In this document: positions 25,289-33,100 of the stretch, one piece after another
Layout of the letters: the number at the start of each line of letters is the position of its first letter
How positions within the stretch are numbered: the first letter of the stretch is position 1
DNA from: Bryobacter sp.
Lineage (GTDB): Bacteria > Acidobacteriota > Terriglobia > Bryobacterales > Bryobacteraceae
NCBI GenBank assembly: GCA_022843625.1
Contig: JALHNH010000037.1
Coordinates: 29,826-70,777, forward strand
Direction of reading: 5' to 3'
DNA length: 40,952 bases
Notes under the pieces: generated by a model
Seen by the model: only the letters and a program-made list of their open reading frames with translations
Database searches by the model: none
Told to the model about the DNA's origin: nothing
Position numbers and translations under genes: made by a program

Positions 25289-26200
25289 ATGCCCCTCTCC
25301 CCAGGCGACAAACTAGGCCCCTACGAAATCCTCTATGCCATCGGCGCCGGCGGCATGGGCGAAGTCTACAAAGCCCGCGACACTCGTCTCGACCGCTCAG
25401 TCGCCGTCAAAGTCCTCCCGGATCACATCGCAAAAAAAGCAGACTCCCTCGCCCGCTTCGAACGCGAAGCCCGCTCGGTCGCCTCCCTAAACCACCCCAA
25501 CATTTGCACTCTCCACGACATCGGTCGCCAGGAGGAAACCAGCTACATGGTGATGGAGCTAATCGAAGGCGAAACCCTCTCCAGCCGCATCGAAAAAGGC
25601 CCTATCCCCCTTGACCAGGCCCTCAAGCTAGCCACCCAAATCGCCGACGCGCTCGACCGCGCCCACCGCGCCGGCGTTACCCATCGCGACGTCAAACCCC
25701 AAAACATCATGCTGACGCGTGACGGCGTGAAAGTCCTCGACTTCGGCCTTGCGAAGTCCCAGGCCAAACCCCGACCCACCGAAGAAACTCTGACCAAAGT
25801 CCTCACTACCGAAGGCACCGTAATGGGCACGCCCCAATACATGGCCCCCGAGCAATTCGAAGGCAAAGAAGCAGACGCCCGCAGCGACATCTGGGCCTTT
25901 GGGGCAGTGCTCTACGAAATGGTCAGCGGCCAAAAAGCCTTCCAGGGCAAGAGCTACGCGAGCCTCCTCGGCGCAATCCTCTCTGCCGACCCGACGCCGA
26001 TGGCGGTGACGCCGTTCACGCCCGCGTGGTTGGAACGCTTGGTGCAGCGTTGTTTGGCGAAGGATCCCGACGACCGCTGGCAGACGATGCGCGACGTGGT
26101 GATCGAACTGAAATCGCCGCCCGCTGAATCCGCTCCGGTCGCGGCGAAGTCCAACCGTTGGCCATGGGCGGTGGCCGGCGCAACGACGCTCGCCCTGTTC
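25289..26200 (+). repeat. Kinase module, copy 1 of a 912-bp direct repeat
   Basis: This segment encodes residues 1-304 of the first kinase, that is the catalytic domain, juxtamembrane region and TM start. It aligns without gaps to 27957-28868. I count about ten amino-acid differences in the first 240 residues, with long stretches identical at DNA level. Divergence increases after about 25980. Copies are 2668 bp apart in direct orientation. Confidence 0.88.
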
Positions 26201-27898
26201 GCGGTCTCGCTGATCCACTTCCGCCAAACGCCGCCCGAGCAGCCGGTGCTGACCTTGTCGATCCTGCCGCCGGACAATACGAGCTTCCGTGAGGCTGCAA
26301 TCTCGCCAGACGGGAAGCTGCTGGCGTTCACGGCGACCACAGGGAGCAAGCGGCAGCTTTGGGTGCGGCCCCTGCACTCTCTCACGGCTCAGCCGCTGAC
26401 CGGGACCGAGCAGGCCTCCGTCCCTTTCTGGTCGCCCGACAACCGGTGGATCGGGTTTGCCGCTCAGGGGAAGCTGAAGAAAATCGAAGTGGCGGGCGGT
26501 TCGGCGCAGATTCTGTGCGACCTCGGCCAGGGAGTGAACGGCGCTACTTGGAATCAGGACGGCGTGATTGTGTACGGAAGCGGGACGACTGGATTGTGGC
26601 GCGTGGCGGCGCAGGGCGGATCTCCCGCGCAACTCAGGGCGACGGACCCCGCCAAGGGGGAGCGCACCCACGGGTTGCCGCTGTTTCTGCCGGGAGGACG
26701 CCGCTACCTTTACGTGGTCGTCGGCAACAGGAACGCGACGGGGATCTACCTGGGGGCGCTGGACTCTAAGGAGCAAACGAAGCTGGTGGAAGACGTGTCG
26801 AGACCTGGTTATGCGGAGGGGCCGGCGGGCGAAAGTTACCTACTATTTGGGCGAGCAACCTCGCTAATGGCGCAGCGGTTCGACGCCGATCAAGCGACGC
26901 TGGCGGGAGAGCCCTTCCCGGTGGCGGAGATCGTGGGCGGCCTGGGCTCGGAAGACTTTTCCGTGTCCGCAAAAGGGATGCTGGTGTACGGGGCGGGTGC
27001 GGGCGAACTGCCGCGGTTGACATGGCTGGACCGCGGGGGCAAGCGGCTGGAAACGTTCGGAGACAAGAGTGATGATTTTTCCGTAGGCATGTCACCGGAT
27101 GGGAAGCAGATTGCGTTCGGGATGGCTGCGGCGCAATCGCGGCCGCAAGGGCAAATCACGGATATCTGGGTGCGGGACCTGGCGCGCGGCATTCTGACGC
27201 GGCTCACGTTCCATCCGTCGAATAACGTCGCCCCCGTCTGGTCGCCGGATGGGAGCCGCATCGTGTTCGGGTCTACAAGGGAGGGTGGTGTTTTGAACCT
27301 TTATATAAAGAACGCCAGCGGGGCGGGGCAAGAGGAACGACTGCTGAATGCCGGGAATTATCGAAGCGCCAGTGACTGGACAGCCGCAGGAGACCTGTTG
27401 GTCTATCACGAGGGTGATCCGAAGACGAAGTTAGACTTGTGGGTGCTGCCGATGACGGGGGAGCGGAAGCCTACGGTGTTTCTGAAGACGGAGTTCACAG
27501 AAAGATACGGGGCGTTTTCTCCGGATGGGAAGTGGATCGCCTACACGTCTGACGAATCTGGCCGGGATGAGATCTATGTGCAGCCGTATCCGGCGACGGG
27601 GGCGAAGTGGCAGGTGTCGCGGGAAGGGGGAAGGCGTCCGCAGTGGAGCCGGGACCGTCGGGAGATCTACTGGCTGGAGGAAGACGGGACGCTGATGGCG
27701 GCGGAGTGGAGCATGGGCCGGACGTTCCAGCCCGGGAAAGTGGCGGCGCTGTTCGAGACGGGAGTTACGGAGTACCGGGAGCGCTTCGCGGTGACGGCGG
27801 ACGGGCAACGGTTCCTGGTCCCGGCGCCGGTGGAGGAGACCGAGGGTGCGCGTCCGGTGACGATACTGCAGAACTGGCTCGCGGGGGCGAGGCGGTAG
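25289..27898 (+). CDS. Ser/Thr protein kinase with C-terminal TolB/PD40-type beta-propeller
   Basis: Receptor-like kinase of 869 aa. The cytoplasmic Hanks-type domain (about 12-270) has GAGGMGEVYKAR (P-loop), catalytic K41 in VAVK, HRDVKPQN (D134, N139), DFG (151-153) and MAPEQFEG with SDIWAFGAVLYEM. One TM helix (about 292-312) leads to an extracytoplasmic propeller (about 325-865) of WD40-like/PD40 blades with repeated SPDG motifs. Kinases of this build are very common in acidobacteria; ligand and targets are unknown. Base composition changes inside the gene. The kinase part is C-leaning on this strand like its neighbours, while the propeller from about 26000 on is strongly G-rich (line 27601-27660 has 31 G and 13 C). 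This suggests a mosaic origin. Confidence 0.94.
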   Translation: MPLSPGDKLGPYEILYAIGAGGMGEVYKARDTRLDRSVAVKVLPDHIAKKADSLARFEREARSVASLNHPNICTLHDIGRQEETSYMVMELIEGETLSSRIEKGPIPLDQALKLATQIADALDRAHRAGVTHRDVKPQNIMLTRDGVKVLDFGLAKSQAKPRPTEETLTKVLTTEGTVMGTPQYMAPEQFEGKEADARSDIWAFGAVLYEMVSGQKAFQGKSYASLLGAILSADPTPMAVTPFTPAWLERLVQRCLAKDPDDRWQTMRDVVIELKSPPAESAPVAAKSNRWPWAVAGATTLALFAVSLIHFRQTPPEQPVLTLSILPPDNTSFREAAISPDGKLLAFTATTGSKRQLWVRPLHSLTAQPLTGTEQASVPFWSPDNRWIGFAAQGKLKKIEVAGGSAQILCDLGQGVNGATWNQDGVIVYGSGTTGLWRVAAQGGSPAQLRATDPAKGERTHGLPLFLPGGRRYLYVVVGNRNATGIYLGALDSKEQTKLVEDVSRPGYAEGPAGESYLLFGRATSLMAQRFDADQATLAGEPFPVAEIVGGLGSEDFSVSAKGMLVYGAGAGELPRLTWLDRGGKRLETFGDKSDDFSVGMSPDGKQIAFGMAAAQSRPQGQITDIWVRDLARGILTRLTFHPSNNVAPVWSPDGSRIVFGSTREGGVLNLYIKNASGAGQEERLLNAGNYRSASDWTAAGDLLVYHEGDPKTKLDLWVLPMTGERKPTVFLKTEFTERYGAFSPDGKWIAYTSDESGRDEIYVQPYPATGAKWQVSREGGRRPQWSRDRREIYWLEEDGTLMAAEWSMGRTFQPGKVAALFETGVTEYRERFAVTADGQRFLVPAPVEETEGARPVTILQNWLAGARR

Positions 27899-27944
27899 CG
27901 CATAGCCACATCATGATCCAAGAGTTGGTCACGTTTAGATCGGA

Positions 27945-27950
27945 TAGACT
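27945..27950 (+). promoter_or_regulatory. Candidate -10 box for leaderless second kinase
   Basis: TAGACT is followed by 6 nt and ATG 27957. TTGGTC at 27925-27930 is a possible but closely spaced -35 (14 nt). Confidence 0.38.
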
Positions 27951-27956
27951 GTTTCA

Positions 27957-28868
27957 ATGCCGCTTTCCGCTGGCGACAAACTAGGCCCCTACGAAATCCT
28001 CTCCCCGATCGGAGCCGGCGGCATGGGCGAAGTCTACAAAGCCCGCGACACCCGCCTCGACCGCTCAGTCGCCGTCAAAGTCCTCCCGGATCACATCGCA
28101 AAAAAAGCAGACGCCCTCGCCCGCTTCGAACGCGAAGCCCGCTCGGTCGCGTCGCTAAACCACCCCAACATTTGCACTCTCCACGACATCGGTCGCCAGG
28201 AGGAAACCAGCTACATGGTGATGGAGCTAATCGAGGGCGAAACCCTCGCGAGCCGCATCGAAAAAGGCCCCATCCCCCTAGACCAGGCCCTCAAGCTAGC
28301 AACACAAATCGCCGACGCCCTCGACCGCGCCCACCGCGCCGGCGTTACCCATCGCGACGTCAAACCCCAAAACATCATGCTGACGCGTGACGGCGTGAAA
28401 GTCCTCGACTTCGGCCTTGCGAAGTCCCAGGCCAAACCCGGCCCAACCGAAGAGACTCTAACCAAAGTTCTCACTACCGAAGGCACCGTAGTGGGCACCC
28501 CCCAGTACATGGCACCCGAACAATTCGAAGGCAAAGAAGCAGACGCCCGCAGCGACATCTGGGCCTTCGGTGCAGTCCTCTACGAAATGGTCACCGGCCA
28601 AAAAGCCTTCCAGGGCAAGAGCTACGCGAGCCTCCTCGGCGCAATCCTCTCAGCCGACCCGCCACCAATGACGGTGAATTCGCTCACGCCATCATGGCTC
28701 GAACGGCTGATACGCCGCTGCCTGCAAAAAGACCCCGACGACCGCTATCAATCGATGCGTGATCTGGCCATCGACCTGAAATCGCCGCCCGCTGAATCCG
28801 CGCTGGTGGCGGCAAAGTCCAGCCGTTGGCCATGGGCGCTGGCAGGCGCATCGACGCTCGCCCTCCTC
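27957..28868 (+). repeat. Kinase module, copy 2 of a 912-bp direct repeat
   Basis: Gap-free counterpart of 25289-26200, with near identity through the catalytic domain and lower identity from the end of the kinase fold to the TM helix. The downstream propeller regions of the two genes share architecture but little sequence. Confidence 0.88.
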
Positions 28869-30671
28869 GTCGCGTGTGTTCTGCTCTACAACGCCAACCG
28901 CCCCGCGCCGCCGCGGCCTTTGATGCACCTGAACGTGAATTTGCCACCCGCAACGCCGCTTGAACGGGTCGATGTCGCAGGAGGCCTGGGTGCAAACCTG
29001 ATGGCGCTCTCTCCCGACGGAACGCGCCTGGTGCTTTGCTTACGAGGGGCTGACGGAATAATCCGCCTCCACACCCGCCTGCTGCTTCAGAACGAGTTGA
29101 CACCGCTCGCTGGAACAGAGGGCGCCTATTCGCCATTCTTCTCTCCAGGCGGCGACTGGATCGGCTTCTTTGCCAACCAACAGATGCACAAGATCGCCGT
29201 CGAAGGCGGCGCAGTGATCAAGCTGCTGAACGGAGCTTCTTTTGTTTCCGGCGCAAGCTGGGGTGACGACGGCAATATCATCGTGGCATTGAGAGGCACC
29301 CTGCATCGAGTCCCCTCTGGTGGTGGTACGGCTGTGCAACTGACAAAGCTGAACGCGGGCGAGGCGACGCACCGTTGGCCGCAGGTTTTGCCTGGGAGCC
29401 AGGAGGTCCTCTTTACAGCGGCCACGCTGGCAAGCTCAGGCTACGACGACGCGACCATCGAGGCTCTTTCTCTTAAGACCGGTGAACGGAAGACGCTGCA
29501 TCGAGGGGGCTTTTCGGCCCGCTATCTTGCTGGAACCACCGGCTCCGCCGGCATCGGCTACCTGGTTTACCTGCATCAGTCCACGCTCTTCGGGGTGCCC
29601 TTCGAACCCCGTCGGCTGGCTCTCGCAGGCTCTCCCGCGCCGATTCTGGAGGATGTCGGTAGCACCGAAATAGGGGGTGGGGATTTCACCTTCGCGGAGA
29701 ATGGAACATTTGTCTACCTGAACGGCAAGGCGTTCATGGGTGGGTTTCCAATTTCCTGGGTTGATAGCGGTGGCAAGATGGCACAGCCGCTCCACGCTCC
29801 ACTGGGACGATACACGACTCCGCGTTTCTCTCCCGACGGTAAGCGCTTGGCATATGCGGCAGGAGATGCCAAACAATCCACCCAGATCTGGGTGAAGGAC
29901 CTGGACCGGGACACAACCTCCCGGCTGAGTTTCACGCCGGGCTTTAATGACTACCCGGTTTGGACTCCCGACGGGAAAACCATCGTGTTCCGCTCCATAC
30001 TCCAACCGGCTAACGGGCTGTACGCAATCCGCGCGGACGGATCAGGAGAGGCCAAGCGCTTGACCGAGGTCACGCAGCTTCCCTACTCATTTTCCCCGGA
30101 CGGAAAGCGCCTTGCGGTCTTTCAACGCGGGAACAGCGACAGCCTTGACCTTTTCACTCTGCCGGTGGAAGCCGATTCCGGGCCCGGTGCGCCCGGGATC
30201 CGGCTTGGCAAGCCGGAGCTGTTTCTGGGAACACCTTTCGACGAAACCCGCCCGGCGTTTTCACCGGACGGGCGGTGGCTGGCGTACGAGTCGGTTGAGT
30301 CGGGAAAAAATGAAGTGTATGTGCGACCGTTCTCTCCTTCAAGGGAGGGACCGGGTGGGAAATGGCAGGTTTCAACGGGTGGTGGGCGCGTTCCGCATTG
30401 GTCTCGTGACGGCCGGGAACTGCTTTTTCTTGCGTTGGACAACCGGGTGATGGCGGCCAGCATCACCGCGAAAGGCGAAGTGTTTGCGGCGGGGCACCCG
30501 CGCATTTGGTCGGATGTCCGGATCAGAAACTATGGCTACTACGACATCGCCCCGGACGGTAGGCGGTTGGCGGCGATGGTCGAGGATGAAGAGGCCGGCA
30601 AGCTCCCCACCAGCCTGACCGTTCTGGTGAATTTCGCAGACGAGTTGCGGCAGAAGGCCCCGCGAAACTAA
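27957..30671 (+). CDS. Ser/Thr protein kinase with C-terminal beta-propeller, paralogue of the preceding kinase
   Basis: Second receptor-like kinase, 904 aa. Catalytic landmarks sit where they do in the first copy: GAGGMGEVYKAR, VAVK, HRDVKPQN, DFGLAK and MAPEQF. A TM helix is at about 292-312, followed by a propeller with SPDGTRL, SPDGKRL and SPDGRWLAYES blade motifs. The sensor differs strongly from that of the neighbour, so the two probably read different signals but, given nearly identical catalytic domains, may phosphorylate overlapping targets. The gap to the first kinase is 58 nt, with its own candidate promoter. Confidence 0.94.
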   Translation: MPLSAGDKLGPYEILSPIGAGGMGEVYKARDTRLDRSVAVKVLPDHIAKKADALARFEREARSVASLNHPNICTLHDIGRQEETSYMVMELIEGETLASRIEKGPIPLDQALKLATQIADALDRAHRAGVTHRDVKPQNIMLTRDGVKVLDFGLAKSQAKPGPTEETLTKVLTTEGTVVGTPQYMAPEQFEGKEADARSDIWAFGAVLYEMVTGQKAFQGKSYASLLGAILSADPPPMTVNSLTPSWLERLIRRCLQKDPDDRYQSMRDLAIDLKSPPAESALVAAKSSRWPWALAGASTLALLVACVLLYNANRPAPPRPLMHLNVNLPPATPLERVDVAGGLGANLMALSPDGTRLVLCLRGADGIIRLHTRLLLQNELTPLAGTEGAYSPFFSPGGDWIGFFANQQMHKIAVEGGAVIKLLNGASFVSGASWGDDGNIIVALRGTLHRVPSGGGTAVQLTKLNAGEATHRWPQVLPGSQEVLFTAATLASSGYDDATIEALSLKTGERKTLHRGGFSARYLAGTTGSAGIGYLVYLHQSTLFGVPFEPRRLALAGSPAPILEDVGSTEIGGGDFTFAENGTFVYLNGKAFMGGFPISWVDSGGKMAQPLHAPLGRYTTPRFSPDGKRLAYAAGDAKQSTQIWVKDLDRDTTSRLSFTPGFNDYPVWTPDGKTIVFRSILQPANGLYAIRADGSGEAKRLTEVTQLPYSFSPDGKRLAVFQRGNSDSLDLFTLPVEADSGPGAPGIRLGKPELFLGTPFDETRPAFSPDGRWLAYESVESGKNEVYVRPFSPSREGPGGKWQVSTGGGRVPHWSRDGRELLFLALDNRVMAASITAKGEVFAAGHPRIWSDVRIRNYGYYDIAPDGRRLAAMVEDEEAGKLPTSLTVLVNFADELRQKAPRN

Positions 30672-30674
30672 ACC

Positions 30675-30794
30675 ATGGCAATGAAACCCGGCGACAAACT
30701 CGGCCCCTACGAAATCCTCTACGCGATCGGCGCCGGCGGCATTGGCGAAGTCCCAAAAGCCCGCCACACCCGTTTCGCCCCCACCCTCAACTAG
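30675..30794 (+). pseudogene. Stump of a third kinase gene
   Basis: A 39-codon frame starts 3 nt after the second kinase stop. It matches the kinase N terminus: PGDKLGPYEILYAIGAGG followed by GEV and KAR. It then breaks into unrelated sequence and TAG. It already carries changes in conserved positions (M to I in the P-loop region, Y to P after GEV, D to H after KAR). It shares YAIGAGG with copy 1 rather than copy 2. It is a truncated, decaying third tandem copy, cut off where the higA remnant begins. Confidence 0.85.
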
Positions 30795-31063
30795 CCCGCG
30801 GCAGAACTTCCAACTCAATCCTCTTCCCAGCCGCATCCCTCGCCGTATCGAGCTCAAAGTCCTGCTGCAATCCCATCCACAACTCCGCCGAGCAGCCGAA
30901 GTATCGAGCCAGCCGCAACGCCATCAGAGCGCTCGCTCGACGCTTCTCATTCACAATCCCGGATACCGGACTTGGCGGCCCCCGAAGCGCCCGCGCCAGT
31001 GCATGGATCGACAAACCCATTGGTTTGAGAAATTCTTCGGGCAAGATTTCGTTTACGGATCAT
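30787..31063 (-). pseudogene. higA: Frameshifted HigA-family antitoxin
   Basis: The body encodes an XRE-type HigA antitoxin: LPEEFLKPMGLSIHALARAL, then SGIVNEKRR, ALMALRLARYFG and a C-terminal DTARDAAGKRIE. The expected start is ATG 31063, with AAGGAG 6 nt upstream, and begins MIRKRN as in the family. The next eight or so codons (the usual PxHPGE segment) are missing. The deletion leaves the start out of frame with the HigA body by one base. The 85-codon open frame can begin only at TTG 31044, which has no Shine-Dalgarno. It is therefore probably inactive, though a TTG start yielding a slightly short protein is not excluded. Confidence 0.75.
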
Positions 31064-31076
31064 AGGAGTCTCCTTC

Positions 31077-31268
31077 TCAGTGATAATCCGTCAATTCGAC
31101 CTCAAACGCATCGCCTCGATCCCACCGAAAACAGATACGTTACTGATCTTTGACTCGAATGCTACGCTGCCCGGTTCGATCGCCACGCAACAACTCCAAC
31201 AGGTTCCCCGGCGGGACACGCAAATCATCCAGATTCTTCGCCCGATGCAAGACGCGAAGCCTCCGCAA
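31077..31268 (-). pseudogene. higB: Remnant of HigB toxin
   Basis: The minus-strand frame reads LRRLRVLHRAKNLDDLRVPPGN, RTGQRSIRVKDQ, then TAA (31140-31142), then RICFRW...FEVELTDYH and TGA. This matches the HigB/RelE-like toxin core, with the stop replacing the conserved Trp between DQ and RICFRW. The N-terminal third of the toxin is missing. It lies 13 nt upstream of the higA start in normal toxin-first order, so this was a higBA operon, now dead. Confidence 0.82.
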
Positions 31269-31298
31269 TGGCGGCTGGGCAATCAGAAGAGCCTGATC

Positions 31299-31397
31299 CT
31301 AATCTAAGATGTGCTGCACCGGAACTCGTTCCCTAACCCGTTTTAGCTTCGCTGAGTGGGACATGAATTGTTCACAGATGTTGATTCGATCAGTCAT
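31299..31397 (-). pseudogene. Possible N-terminal fragment of a DUF433 antitoxin
   Basis: A 32-codon frame starts with ATG overlapping the metallo-hydrolase stop (ATGA). MTDRINI and VPVQHILD resemble the N-terminal pattern of DUF433 antitoxins (MTDRI... and ...RIPVxVILD). The central GKPCIRGTR segment is degenerate. It ends at TAG and runs in frame into the higB remnant, as if a deletion fused two TA loci. The assignment is tentative. Confidence 0.4.
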
Positions 31398-32704
31398 CGC
31401 TGAAGTTCCTTCGAGATGGACAAATAGTAGTTTCGGGCCATCGGATTCAACTGGTCAGCGGCAAGGGCTTCCAAGGCACGAGCTTTTAGAAGTCTCACTT
31501 CTGCGGATTTCGGCTCGGCCACAAGAAGTACGTCGCAAAGTTCAGCAGCCCATTGCGGTTGCTTCGACGAGAGGGCGCGGCGTGCCTCGTTAAACAGTTT
31601 GCGGCGGCCTCCGGCCAGTTGAATCCACTTGCCTGATCGCTCCGTCGGCGGTAGCGGAAACAGGTTTGTAGGATTCCCATCGAACCAACCCAAATAGCCG
31701 CTGAACACAGCACGCACGGCCCAAGCGGGATGGCCATAATAAGGCTGGAGATGCGGGCTTTGCGCCAAGTGCGCAGGAAGCTTCACGTATTCCACAAGTT
31801 GATCGGGCGTGAGGCCAAGATTGATTCCCTCAATCGTCTTGCTGAATACAAAACGGATGGCGTCACGGTAGTCGGTTAAGGCGCGCGTCACAGCTTCTTT
31901 GCCGGAGATGGGCGCTGTGTGTCCAGGCACTAAATACATCGGACCGAGCTGCAACATACGGTCGTTGGACTCGCCCCACTGTCGGACATCGCGATACGGA
32001 GTGCCGCGGATGGCGTAAAGATTGGGCCACGCTGCATAGAAGTTATCGCCGGAGAAGACAACTTTTTCCCTCGGAAACCAAATATAAATATGGTCATCGG
32101 TTTCGCCGGGGTTTGGGGCCACTTCTAGTGTCAGGCCGGCAATGTTCAAGGTGCGCCTGGCGGGACCAAGATCCTGTTTAGCCACTGCGTAGACTGTGCT
32201 GCTAATGGTGACAGGGCCCACCCCACCCGTGATACGATCGCTCGCCGGGAGATCGTACCCAAACTGGAAACGGCTTCTCACGTGGTCCTGTTTGAGACCC
32301 GTTACTTCTGAACCTCCCAGGCTGGAGATCCCGCCGCGCCGAATCCAAAGTTCGACGCCATCTCCTGGTTTGGCAAAAGCCTGCGTGCCGCCGGTGTGGT
32401 CAGCGTGACCATGGGTATAGATGATGGCCTTGACCGGCAATGAAGAGTATTTTCGGAACTCGGCCAGAGCCTCGGAGGACATCTCCGGGTTCTGGCCCGC
32501 GTCAATCATCACCAAGCCGTTGGAGCCGACAATCATTGAGAAAACCGATTGACCGTAGCCAATGGCGCTGTAGACACTTTCAGAAACGCGAACGATTCTT
32601 CGGTCGAAATTCTTGTTTAGTTCACGTAGCCGGCGAGTGGCTTCGGTCTCGGGTGCTTGGCCGAAAGCAGACCAAGCAAGGAGAACTAAAAGAGGCAGTT
32701 TCAT
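31394..32704 (-). CDS. Exported MBL-fold metallo-hydrolase, alkylsulfatase-like
   Basis: Secreted zinc hydrolase of 436 aa. The signal peptide ends at SAFGQA. The metallo-beta-lactamase domain (about 35-290) has THGHADHTGG (H98, H100, D102, H103), GETDDHIYIWFP, VFSGDNFY and VPGHT. The following region (about 300-430) contains YYGHPAWAVRAVFSGYLGWFDGNPTNLFPLPP, the hallmark of the alkylsulfatase dimerisation domain in the SdsA1/BDS1 family. The C-terminal SCP2-like domain of those enzymes is absent, so a sulfatase-related hydrolase is a fair call but the substrate is open. A TATAGT box lies 7 nt before the ATG. Its composition is less C-biased on the plus strand than flanking core genes. Confidence 0.85.
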   Translation of the reverse strand: MKLPLLVLLAWSAFGQAPETEATRRLRELNKNFDRRIVRVSESVYSAIGYGQSVFSMIVGSNGLVMIDAGQNPEMSSEALAEFRKYSSLPVKAIIYTHGHADHTGGTQAFAKPGDGVELWIRRGGISSLGGSEVTGLKQDHVRSRFQFGYDLPASDRITGGVGPVTISSTVYAVAKQDLGPARRTLNIAGLTLEVAPNPGETDDHIYIWFPREKVVFSGDNFYAAWPNLYAIRGTPYRDVRQWGESNDRMLQLGPMYLVPGHTAPISGKEAVTRALTDYRDAIRFVFSKTIEGINLGLTPDQLVEYVKLPAHLAQSPHLQPYYGHPAWAVRAVFSGYLGWFDGNPTNLFPLPPTERSGKWIQLAGGRRKLFNEARRALSSKQPQWAAELCDVLLVAEPKSAEVRLLKARALEALAADQLNPMARNYYLSISKELQR

Positions 32705-32711
32705 TTCCGAA

Positions 32712-32717
32712 ACTATA
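32712..32717 (-). promoter_or_regulatory. Candidate -10 box for the metallo-hydrolase
   Basis: TATAGT on the minus strand is 7 nt before ATG 32704, consistent with a leaderless or near-leaderless mRNA. Confidence 0.4.
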
Positions 32718-32816
32718 TCGCCTAGACCTCGCCAATGGAAGCCATTTCATTCCTTCCAAAAGGTTAGAACCTACACAGATACAACTGTTGCCCCCTGCGG
32801 CGATCCTCCAGAATTA

Positions 32817-32846
32817 CCATTCCAAATGGAAAAATACCATTTATGG
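32817..32846. promoter_or_regulatory. Nested palindromes, candidate antitoxin operator
   Basis: CCATT-CCA-AATGG (32817-32829) is followed by AAATGG...CCATTT (32824-32842) and CCATTTATGG over the start codon. Three overlapping palindromes built from the same half-site sit directly on the antitoxin start, as expected of an autoregulatory AbrB/MazE-type operator. Confidence 0.5.
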
Positions 32847-33100
32847 AAACCACAATCACGGTAGACAAGGCTGGCCGAATGGTACTTCCAAAGAAAGTTC
32901 GCGACCAGCTACGTCTCGAACCCGGTGACACCCTACAACTTGTCTTCGACGGCGAGCAACTAACCCTCCGCCCTTCTCGCAGCGCCACCCGCCTGCGAAC
33001 CAAACAGGGAGTCTGGGTCTTCTCGGCTGGCACCCCCATCCTCGCCGCAGAAACGGATCGTGTTCTTGAAGACGTCCGCCAGGGAAGACGCGGCGAGTGA
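32843..33100 (+). CDS. vapB: AbrB/MazE-type (SpoVT-AbrB) antitoxin
   Basis: Antitoxin of 85 aa. The N-terminal swapped-hairpin DNA-binding domain reads TTITVDKAGRMVLPKKVRDQ, then LEPGDTLQLVFDGEQLTLRP. The C-terminal tail (about 50-85) would bind the PIN toxin. Its TGA overlaps the toxin GTG (GTGA). The antitoxin frame is intact although the downstream toxin is broken. Confidence 0.9.
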   Translation: METTITVDKAGRMVLPKKVRDQLRLEPGDTLQLVFDGEQLTLRPSRSATRLRTKQGVWVFSAGTPILAAETDRVLEDVRQGRRGE

